The position numbers were made by a program, and so were the translations under genes. A stretch of 64,000 nt of DNA. Origin: Haloechinothrix halophila YIM 93223. GTDB taxonomy: Bacteria > Actinomycetota > Actinomycetes > Mycobacteriales > Pseudonocardiaceae. The stretch's first letter is position 1. Each line of letters begins with the position of its first letter. Of the stretch, positions 57,691-64,000 are shown one piece after another. The stretch spans positions 4,739,502 through 4,803,501 of the forward strand of contig NZ_KI632509.1 in assembly GCF_000504245.1 (NCBI RefSeq), in the 5' to 3' direction. The notes under the pieces are model-generated. The model did no database searches. It saw nothing but the letters and a program-made list of their open reading frames with translations, and was not told the DNA's origin.

Positions 57691-59016
57691 CTATTCACGC
57701 CCGCCCTTCACTGACCAGTCGATGAACGACACCGCCGGTTCGCTCCCTGGATCGCCCCGCAGCCGGTTCGCGATACGTTGCGCCCGCCAGGCGTTGAGGC
57801 TCAGGTTGACGTCGGGTAAGCCTCGCTGTGCGCGCACGGCGTTCTGCACAAAGATGTTGCGGTCCACCGGCCCGTCCCAGGCGACCGCGAAATCCTCGTC
57901 GACGCGGAACTCACCGTTCTCGGTCTCGATCCGCCCAAGCAGCGGCTCGAGGAATGTCTTCGGCGCGGGCTGGTAGCCCGTCGCCCACACCACAGCGTCG
58001 ACGACGGCTCGCTGCGTCTGGTCCCGTTCGTCGTTGTGCGTCAGCGAGAGCTCCCAGGAGCCATCGGGGAGCTGATCGACGCTCGAGACCGCGCGGTTCG
58101 GAAGCAGCGTGCAGCGACGCGCGTCCTGCTCGATGAACTGGACCCGGTACAGCTCCTGATAAATCGCCCTGAGCGTCGACTCGGAGATCCCGTCCGACGT
58201 CAGCACGTGCTGGGAGTTGATCTCGCTGCGCGCGGCCTCCGGCAGCCGGAAGAAGTAGTCGGAATAATCCGGCATGAAGAAGTCATTGGTGAACGTGGAG
58301 TCGTCCAGCGGGAAGTAGTTGCGTCGCCGGGAGATCCACTGCACTTCGGCAGGGCGTTCCGGCTCGAGTTTCGACAGCAGATCCAGAACCACCTCGGCAC
58401 CCGACTGGCCGCCGCCGACGACGGCGACGCGTTTGCCTGCCAGGTCCGCAGCCCGCTGCCCGTACTCGCTGACGTGGAACTGGTCCTTTCCCAGGTGCCG
58501 GTACGCGAACTCGGGTACCCACCGGACAGTGCCCACCCCTACGGCAATGTTGTCCGCTGTGACCTGCCTGCGATCAGTAACCACACGGAAGACGTCGTCG
58601 AATTCGACGCGCTCGACTGTCTCGGAGAACACGATGTTGGGATTTTTCCCGGTAGCCCATTCCAAGTAGTTGCGAAACTCGCTCCGAGGTATCTCAGTGA
58701 ACTGGGCGTTCAGAAAATGGTATATGCGCCCGTGCTCGTGGAGGTAAGACAGGAACGAGAACCGATTCGTCGGATCGGACAGACTCACCAGGTCCTTGAA
58801 TATGGAGACCTGGAGTGTCGCCCCGGCGATGAGCTGGTCATCATGCCAAGTGAAACTATTCTTACGATCGAAGAACACATTCGGAACCGTCGGGTCCTCG
58901 TACAGCAGTGACGCCAAACTCAAGTTGGCTGGGCCTGCGCCAATACCGATAAGGCGGTAGTGCTCCGGCCGTCTCCCGTCCTCGGGGCTCTTTCTCGCGT
59001 GTTGTTCACGTCCCAC
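57691..59016 (-). CDS. L-lysine/L-ornithine N-monooxygenase
   Basis: The 441-residue flavoenzyme is of the IucD/PvdA/SidA group: FAD site LIGIGAGPANLSLASLLYED near residue 22, FTWHDDQLIAGATLQVSIFK with the substrate-binding part, NADPH site VAVVGGGQSGAEVVLDLL near residue 193 and ATGYQPAP near the C-terminus. It hydroxylates the side-chain amine of lysine or ornithine, the first step before N-N coupling. The start is GTG 59016 because AGGAAGGA lies 6 nt upstream and the ATG 59082 reading overlaps the MFS gene. Lysine is favoured by the saccharopine enzymes in the operon. Confidence 0.9.
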   Translation of the reverse strand: MGREQHARKSPEDGRRPEHYRLIGIGAGPANLSLASLLYEDPTVPNVFFDRKNSFTWHDDQLIAGATLQVSIFKDLVSLSDPTNRFSFLSYLHEHGRIYHFLNAQFTEIPRSEFRNYLEWATGKNPNIVFSETVERVEFDDVFRVVTDRRQVTADNIAVGVGTVRWVPEFAYRHLGKDQFHVSEYGQRAADLAGKRVAVVGGGQSGAEVVLDLLSKLEPERPAEVQWISRRRNYFPLDDSTFTNDFFMPDYSDYFFRLPEAARSEINSQHVLTSDGISESTLRAIYQELYRVQFIEQDARRCTLLPNRAVSSVDQLPDGSWELSLTHNDERDQTQRAVVDAVVWATGYQPAPKTFLEPLLGRIETENGEFRVDEDFAVAWDGPVDRNIFVQNAVRAQRGLPDVNLSLNAWRAQRIANRLRGDPGSEPAVSFIDWSVKGGRE

Positions 59017-59047
59017 GTCAAGTCCTTCCTGTGGCAGAGCGAGCGGG

Positions 59048-60301
59048 TCATCGCTCGTCGAAGTCGACCACTGCGGCATCACAACGAATTGCTCTTTCCG
59101 GATTCACGCAGTTCCACACGATGACCGCCGCCAGCAACGAGCCTGCGGCCATCACCGGCCACGCCCACGTGCCCATGTGCAGGTACAGCCATCCCCCCAC
59201 GAGTGGCCCGACGGCGATGCCCGAGCTGAACATGAAGTGAAAGCTGCCGAGATAGTGCGACTTGAGTCGCTGCGGTCCCGCGTTAGCGGGATGGGCGAAG
59301 AACGTCGGCCCGGATACGATCTCACCGAGCGACCAGATCAGTGTCCCGATGATGAGGGCGGCGGGTCCAATGGGAAGCCCGTAGGCGGCGACCCCGGCGC
59401 CGACCAGCGCGAACCCGCCTGCCAGCACCAACCGGGACGACTGCCGCTGCGTCACCTTCGTGACGACCATCTCGAAGGCGATGACGATGACCCCGTTCAT
59501 CGACACCGCGAGGGTGTACCAGAGCAGCGCCATGCCGACGTCCTCGACGTACAGCGGCAGTGTGGTCACGTACTGCACGAACACGGCCGAGTGCAGCAGC
59601 GTGGCCACCAGATACGCCACGAACTTGCGGTCGCCGAGCACCGCGAGGTACCCCTGCTTGCCTTGGTCAGTCTGCTCTTCGGGGGTCGAGGGCAGGGCCG
59701 CCTTCGCCGGGAGCGTCGCTGCCGCGAGCGCGGCGTAGATCGCGGCGATCAGCGCCTCGCCCCAGAATACGTACACGAAGCTCTCGCCACCGAGGTGGTA
59801 GAGCCCGTAGCCGACCATCGGAGCTCCCGTAGCACCGATGTTCAGCCCTAGGCGATACATCGCGAAGATCATCACCTGGCGCTCGTCCGAGGTGAGCGAC
59901 GAGAGCAGCATGGTGGAAGCGGGGCGGAAGAGCTGCACGCACGCACTGGCCCCGGCGACGACCACAAGCACGAGCGCATAGCTTGGTAGGTACAGGAGCG
60001 CGGCGGTCAGCACGGCGGTCGAGGCCATGCTGGCGACGGTGGCCGCCTTCGGCCCCAGCCAGGCAGTAGCTGTACCTCCACCGAGAGCGCCCGCGACCGC
60101 ACCAGCACCGTATACCCCGACGGCGATGACCGCCTGCTCTGACGAATATCCCTCGGCGGTGAGGAAGAGGACGATGAAGATCTGCAGGAACCCGGAGAGC
60201 CGGTTGACGGTCACACCGAGCAAGATGACCTTCGCGCTAAGGGGACTGTCGCGAAAGGTCTCCCCGATCTTCGGGGCTGTGGACGACGGAGCTGCGGTCA
60301 C
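59048..60301 (-). CDS. MFS transporter, likely product exporter
   Basis: The 417-residue protein has about 12 membrane helices and a helix-4-to-5 motif region ASACVQLFRPASTMLLSSL. The end (CVNPERAIRCDAAVVDFDER) is cytoplasmic. The start is GTG 60301 with AGGAG 7 nt upstream. It lies inside the operon, so it most likely exports the product or gives self-resistance; the substrate is inferred from context only. Confidence 0.85.
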   Translation of the reverse strand: MTAAPSSTAPKIGETFRDSPLSAKVILLGVTVNRLSGFLQIFIVLFLTAEGYSSEQAVIAVGVYGAGAVAGALGGGTATAWLGPKAATVASMASTAVLTAALLYLPSYALVLVVVAGASACVQLFRPASTMLLSSLTSDERQVMIFAMYRLGLNIGATGAPMVGYGLYHLGGESFVYVFWGEALIAAIYAALAAATLPAKAALPSTPEEQTDQGKQGYLAVLGDRKFVAYLVATLLHSAVFVQYVTTLPLYVEDVGMALLWYTLAVSMNGVIVIAFEMVVTKVTQRQSSRLVLAGGFALVGAGVAAYGLPIGPAALIIGTLIWSLGEIVSGPTFFAHPANAGPQRLKSHYLGSFHFMFSSGIAVGPLVGGWLYLHMGTWAWPVMAAGSLLAAVIVWNCVNPERAIRCDAAVVDFDER

Positions 60302-60310
60302 GGAGATCTC

Positions 60311-61621
60311 CTAGGAAACAACGATGTCGAGCGCGGACAGAACCTCGGCATGCAGCGTGTCGAGCTGCTCGACGGTGGGGGCGTCGATGAAGAACGTGAC
60401 CGCGCGGTCGTCGGACGAGCGCAGTGGTTCCAGGCGAGTCCCCTTCTCCTTCTGCACGAAGACAGCCCGAAGCGCAGGGGGATCCTCCGGGTTCCCCGGA
60501 GGCAGGTAGGGCCACAGCCCGCCTTCGCCGAGCCAGTCGGGCTCGACACCGGACCAGTCGAGCTGTACGTCCTCCAGAACGCCAAGGGGATGTTCCACGT
60601 AAACTTGCCGAGCGACCCGATGCGGCTGCGGGTAGCTGGCCGGTTCTCCGAGCGCGACCCGCACGATCTGCGGCTCGAGCGGTTGGCCGGTCGCCAGCTC
60701 GTAGAGGACGAGCAGCCCGTCGCCAGGGGTACGCGCCGCGATCTCCATCAGCCACGGTCGGCGCGAATCGTCCACCCGCCATTCGGAGTGGGTGATCCCG
60801 TCCTCGAAACGCAACCGGCGCAGCACATCGGCGTCGGCGTCACGCAGCACCCTTGTGATCTCGTTCGTGGCGCCGACAGTGTGGGACAGCTCCACGAAGG
60901 TACGGCTGTGCGTATCCGTTGTGGCTTTGGTGGTCACCGAGGAGAAGACCGGGCGGCCGTGTTGTGTCAGCGTCTCGACCGAATACTCCGGTCCGCTCAC
61001 ACAGTGCTCGACAAGCAGCGTCTCGTGGTCCGGGTAACCGGCCAGTTCCGTCTTCATCACCTCGGGATCGGTGGCTACCACCACGCCGGAGGACGAATGC
61101 CGCGTCGCGGGTTTGACCACCGAGGGATACGTGAGCTGTGCGGGGTCGATGGCATCCCGTTCCTCAGGCGGGATGACTAGCGACTCGGGACTCATCTCGT
61201 CCAGGTACAGCCGTTGCAGGTACTTGCTCCGGCACACGCGGGTGGCGCGCAGGCCGGGAAACGGCGCGTCGAACGCGTCGGCCACCACACCGGACGGCTC
61301 CACCAAGGTCTCACCAACCGCGTAGATCCCCTCGATGTGGTACTGCCTGCGCCAGCGCATCACGGTTGCCATGACGTCAGGCATGAACGATGCCTCTCTG
61401 TCGAGGGAACCGTTCACGTAACCGATGTCGTCGATGAGCGCAGCGGGTCCCTCGCCCTTGGCGCGGAAGGCATCCGCCTGCGCTCGGAACTTCTCGGGCG
61501 TGATGATCAGCACGCGCAACCCCCGCTCGACCAGCTCGCTGAGGTAACGCGGATTACGGCAGATCACCCAGAACGCGCCGGTGAGGATGAATGCTCGTGG
61601 CCGGTCAGTCATCGCGGACAT
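60311..61621 (-). CDS. ATP-grasp ligase
   Basis: The 436-residue protein has an N-terminal preATP-grasp region (RAFILTGAFWVICRNPRYLS) and an ATP-grasp domain (~110-330) with YPSVVKPATRHSSSGVVVAT (lysine of the nucleotide site), TLLVEHCVSGPEYSVETL and PWLMEIAARTPGDGL with the Mg-binding Glu/Asn-type region. Such enzymes join a carboxylate to an amine through acyl phosphate, as in dipeptide or amide formation. It may make a second amide or peptide bond of the product or activate an acid. ATG 61621 is preceded by GGGAAGG; GTG 61624 and ATG 61612 are also possible. Confidence 0.85.
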   Translation of the reverse strand: MSAMTDRPRAFILTGAFWVICRNPRYLSELVERGLRVLIITPEKFRAQADAFRAKGEGPAALIDDIGYVNGSLDREASFMPDVMATVMRWRRQYHIEGIYAVGETLVEPSGVVADAFDAPFPGLRATRVCRSKYLQRLYLDEMSPESLVIPPEERDAIDPAQLTYPSVVKPATRHSSSGVVVATDPEVMKTELAGYPDHETLLVEHCVSGPEYSVETLTQHGRPVFSSVTTKATTDTHSRTFVELSHTVGATNEITRVLRDADADVLRRLRFEDGITHSEWRVDDSRRPWLMEIAARTPGDGLLVLYELATGQPLEPQIVRVALGEPASYPQPHRVARQVYVEHPLGVLEDVQLDWSGVEPDWLGEGGLWPYLPPGNPEDPPALRAVFVQKEKGTRLEPLRSSDDRAVTFFIDAPTVEQLDTLHAEVLSALDIVVS

Positions 61622-62783
61622 CACGCCTTCCCTTTTCGCTTGAGTGATAGGTCATCGGCAGGTCGTGGCCTGCCAGACTGGTGAGCCATTCGTTCGCCTC
61701 GCTTGGATCAGCTGTCGCGCGGTGCAGCCCCGGTTGCCATCGCGACTTCACGACCGAGCGCAGGCCACTGGCCAGCGAACTCGACACACAGCGCGCCATC
61801 GCCGTATCCGTGTGGTCACCGGCCACGTCGAGCGTGTAGCAGCCTTCCCATCGCACGTCGGCGTGCTCGACTTCGAGCGTGACGGCGAGTACGACCCGGT
61901 CTCGGTCCTCCGGCGTTGTCGGATACCGCTCGGCGAGATCTTCCGCGAGCGCCACGATCCGGTCGTCCGCTCCGGAAGCGACGACGTCGAATACCGGCCC
62001 CCATGCGCGCTTCCATCCGCTCGGACGGAGTGTGCCGCGAACGAACGTTTCCACTGTCCATTCCGGAGGAAGTCCGTACTGGCTCGTGAAACCGATGCTG
62101 TCCCGGTTAGGATAGACCTCGAAGGCTTCCCCGCCGACCGTGTAGGTCTCGGTGGCTTCCCACGGCCGCTCGGCGACCCTGACCTGACCGCCGTGGATAT
62201 ACCTCGCCGGGGTGGTCAGCGCCCGCAGCACACCGACCGGTGCCCAGCTGAACTGGTACCGGAACTCCCCCGGATGCGCGGGAATGCCGCCACAATACGA
62301 GGTCAACGCGACCCGATCGGCCGTGTCCCCTACCTGCTCACGTGCCTGGGTGACCAGGACATGAGCCATGAGATGGTCGATTCCCGGGTCGAGGCCTGCT
62401 TCGGTGAGCACGACGGTTCCCACCTCGCGCGCCCGCTGTGACAGCTCGGCCACCTCGGGTGCGGTGTAACTGGTGCAGGCGAAGTGCGCACGGTTGTCGA
62501 GTGCCGTCCGCAGCAACTCGGTGTGGTGCGCGACAGGGAGCATCGACACGACGACGTCGCCAGGCCCAATCGAGTCGGCCAGATCATCGCGGTCGAGACC
62601 GCGCACCGACACGGACGCGCTCACATCGAGCATCTCGAGGCGTCGCCTGGCTCGTTCGCGGGTACGGCCCCACAGCACGACGTCGGTGTCCTCGGCGAGC
62701 GCCGTCAATCCACTGTGGCCTGTCGACATTCCGGTGCCGACCCAGTGGACGGTGCCGCTCGGCTCGATCCATCGCTCAGTCAT
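61605..62783 (-). CDS. Saccharopine dehydrogenase/reductase, LYS9 type
   Basis: The 392-residue protein has a Rossmann start (VHWVGTGMSTGHSGLTALAE), then VVVSMLPVAHHTELLRTALD, FACTSYTAPEVAELSQRA and LTEAGLDPGIDHLMAH, the hallmarks of saccharopine reductase (glutamate-forming). It would convert 2-aminoadipate 6-semialdehyde plus glutamate and NADPH to saccharopine. In this operon the semialdehyde is the expected by-product of the DAO step. It overlaps the following ATP-grasp gene and is 8 bp into the LYS1-type gene before it (start ATG 62783 behind AAGGAG). Confidence 0.9.
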   Translation of the reverse strand: MTERWIEPSGTVHWVGTGMSTGHSGLTALAEDTDVVLWGRTRERARRRLEMLDVSASVSVRGLDRDDLADSIGPGDVVVSMLPVAHHTELLRTALDNRAHFACTSYTAPEVAELSQRAREVGTVVLTEAGLDPGIDHLMAHVLVTQAREQVGDTADRVALTSYCGGIPAHPGEFRYQFSWAPVGVLRALTTPARYIHGGQVRVAERPWEATETYTVGGEAFEVYPNRDSIGFTSQYGLPPEWTVETFVRGTLRPSGWKRAWGPVFDVVASGADDRIVALAEDLAERYPTTPEDRDRVVLAVTLEVEHADVRWEGCYTLDVAGDHTDTAMARCVSSSLASGLRSVVKSRWQPGLHRATADPSEANEWLTSLAGHDLPMTYHSSEKGRRDVRDD

Positions 62784-63810
62784 GGCGAATCATCTCCTTG
62801 GTGTCCAGAGCGGCCAGGAAGGCATCGCGACAGCGCTGCCAGCAGGTGCCGTCGGGAAGTTGTTCGAGGAGCGGGGCAAGCTGGCCGGAGAAGTCAGCGC
62901 TTGCCTCACGAGGAAGTAATGACGGGAGGTTGTCGATCGCGATGACCGACAGGCCGTCGGTGACCGTACGAACCGGCTCATCCCAGGTCGTGAGCTGGTC
63001 GTAGACAGGGAGTAGGTGATTCGGGGAACCGACGTCGCAGGTGACGTCGACAATCAGCGCGAGCCGCCGGTTCAGCCGCAGGTGCTGCGGGGCGAGCAGG
63101 ACGTCGCTTGGGCCGCTCCCGCCGACGGTGTTGATGAGAATGTCATGGTCCTGTATCGCGTCGCGATCGAGCCGGGCGGTCTCCCGAACGTCCCACAGCG
63201 TCGGCCGGATCCCCGCCTGAGCCAGCGCTTCCCTGGCTCCCCGACCGCATCGGCCGAGCCCGCCGATCACCAGCACCCTTGGCGTGGTCGGGAACCCGGC
63301 GATACTGGCATCGAGCTCGCCACGGCTTGTCGGCTCCAGCGGCAGGGGCAGGCGGCCGTTCCACTGCAACACCGCGAGCGCTGCGGCCACATATCCGGCC
63401 CACCTGCCGAACGCCGCGAGCCGCTTGCCCTCCCCGTCCGTCACGTATTCGAGGTCGAGAAGCTCACCCCGACCGGCAAGGAACCGGTCGAGTAGCCGGT
63501 CGGTGCCCCGCTGCCCCCGGAAGGCATGCGCGAAATACAGATGACGCCCGCTGAGCGGTTCGGGCTCGTCGGGAAGCGCCTTCACCCCGAGAATGTAGGT
63601 ATCGGGCGGCGCGTCAACCCAGCTCCCGGTCTCCGCCGTACAGGCTCCCGACGCTTCGAAGTCCTCGACCGGGTAGCAGCGCGCGGCCGAATCCTCGACA
63701 GTGACGCTCGCGCCCTGGTCGACGAGCGCGGCCACATCGCTCGGGGCAAGCGGCGTACGACGCTCGCCGGTGTACGTCTCGGCTCGAAGCCACAGGTCGA
63801 GGCCGTTCAT
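62776..63810 (-). CDS. Saccharopine dehydrogenase, LYS1 type (lysine-forming)
   Basis: The 344-residue protein is of the AlaDH/PNT-related LYS1 family: LWLRAETYTGERRTPLAPSD, DSAARCYPVEDFEASGA, LYFAHAFRGQRGTDRLLDRF, LLDLEYVTDGEGKRLAAFGR and the late Rossmann block VLVIGGLGRCGRGA. Those enzymes split saccharopine with NAD to lysine plus 2-oxoglutarate. The pair with the LYS9-type gene can return 2-aminoadipate 6-semialdehyde to lysine. The start is ATG 63810, overlapping the P450 stop by one base (TGATG); GTG 63813 is an alternative. Confidence 0.9.
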   Translation of the reverse strand: MNGLDLWLRAETYTGERRTPLAPSDVAALVDQGASVTVEDSAARCYPVEDFEASGACTAETGSWVDAPPDTYILGVKALPDEPEPLSGRHLYFAHAFRGQRGTDRLLDRFLAGRGELLDLEYVTDGEGKRLAAFGRWAGYVAAALAVLQWNGRLPLPLEPTSRGELDASIAGFPTTPRVLVIGGLGRCGRGAREALAQAGIRPTLWDVRETARLDRDAIQDHDILINTVGGSGPSDVLLAPQHLRLNRRLALIVDVTCDVGSPNHLLPVYDQLTTWDEPVRTVTDGLSVIAIDNLPSLLPREASADFSGQLAPLLEQLPDGTCWQRCRDAFLAALDTKEMIRHD

Positions 63811-64000
63811 CACCGTTCCTCTCTGCCGAACACGGGGATGCGCGCGTTGGGCGAGGGCATGTACCGCACGGGCCCATGAAGGTCACCGGGGGACCAGCCA
63901 GCCTCATCGAGCACGGACAGGATCTCCGCCGCGATCCCGATCGCCAGCGCACGGCCCGGGCATTCGTGCGCGCCAGCACTGAAGGTGAACGTGACGGGAT
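63810..64000 (-). CDS. Cytochrome P450, C-terminal end (runs off right edge)
   Basis: The last 62 codons of a minus-strand P450 are present. FTFSAGAHECPGRALAIGIA contains the heme-binding motif FxxGxxxCxG with the axial Cys, followed by AEILSVLDE and the usual ending region, to TGA at 63810. The rest of the gene is beyond the window, and the operon therefore continues to the right. It could oxidise the hydrazine or a hydrazone, or tailor the product. Confidence 0.85.
   Translation of the reverse strand, partial: PVTFTFSAGAHECPGRALAIGIAAEILSVLDEAGWSPGDLHGPVRYMPSPNARIPVFGREER

Noticed and set aside
57691-59016. Hydroxamate siderophore cluster
   Set aside because: The hydroxylase alone would allow this, but there are no acyl-hydroxylamine transferase plus siderophore-type NRPS/NIS genes, no ferric uptake genes, and the cupin-MetRS and DAO genes point to N-N bond formation.
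61605-63810. Primary lysine biosynthesis by the alpha-aminoadipate route
   Set aside because: Only the last two saccharopine steps are present, inside a natural-product operon; no aminoadipate reductase or homocitrate genes are seen.

Overview
The window is high-GC actinobacterial DNA. GTG starts, strong GGAGG ribosome sites, a Tat-exported PhoX protein, an Ldt-type L,D-transpeptidase, an LCP protein, DUF3048/DUF3618/DUF2784 proteins and an actinobacterial-type oligoribonuclease point to a Pseudonocardiales-like actinomycete. A complete operon for making glycine betaine from glycine suggests a halophile or halotolerant strain (Actinopolyspora, Saccharomonospora or Haloechinothrix-like). This is inferred from gene content, not from a search.

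Layout. 1-6.4 kb: lipid-type catabolic genes (SMP-30-like start, histidine phosphatase, APH-family kinase, SDR, acyl-CoA dehydrogenase, acyl-CoA ligase) with a divergent TetR regulator and a palindromic operator. 6.5-18.8 kb: HrpA helicase, DUF2784 protein, MarR regulator, ferredoxin-reductase-like flavoprotein, oligoribonuclease, tRNA-His, PhoX, L,D-transpeptidase, tRNA-Lys, a PHD/PIN toxin-antitoxin pair and small membrane or hypothetical genes. 18.8-29.5 kb, all minus strand: the betaine operon, transcribed as fused glycine/sarcosine plus dimethylglycine methyltransferase, metK, adenosine kinase, metH, ahcY, metF-like. It supplies SAM for three methylations and disposes of SAH and adenosine. 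A likely SAH riboswitch lies between metH and ahcY. metH resembles the proteobacterial enzyme, and a 41-codon remnant of a different, actinobacterial-looking metH start sits just in front of it. 29.5-30.6 kb: an AT-richer regulatory gap. 30.6-46.9 kb: amino-acid dehydrogenase, EEP nuclease, DUF3048, YceI, TlpA-like thioredoxin with CcdA, SDR, two MFS/GGDEF-type membrane proteins around a 66-bp repeat array, LCP protein, XRE regulator, Baeyer-Villiger monooxygenase with TetR regulator, and small proteins.

47.0-64.0 kb: a short-variable-arm tRNA with anticodon UAG, then about 570 bp of gene debris (RraA-like and GntR-like fragments), then a tightly overlapping minus-strand biosynthetic operon that runs off the right edge. 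Its core is an N6-lysine-hydroxylase-like flavoenzyme, a cupin/methionyl-tRNA-synthetase-like hydrazine synthetase and a DadA-like FAD oxidase. This is the signature of lysine-plus-amino-acid N-N bond formation that yields hydrazino acids such as hydrazinoacetate. Around the core are a stand-alone AMP ligase and carrier protein, a TubC-docked heterocyclization-type NRPS module with a Cys-like specificity code, an ATP-grasp ligase, a GNAT, a penicillin-acyltransferase-like (C45) enzyme, an MFS exporter, a P450 and a LYS9/LYS1-type saccharopine pair that could recycle the aldehyde by-product to lysine. The hydrazine synthetase carries an extra C-terminal carrier-protein domain, and the product cannot be assigned to a known compound from sequence alone. 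This cluster is the best candidate for an undescribed system.
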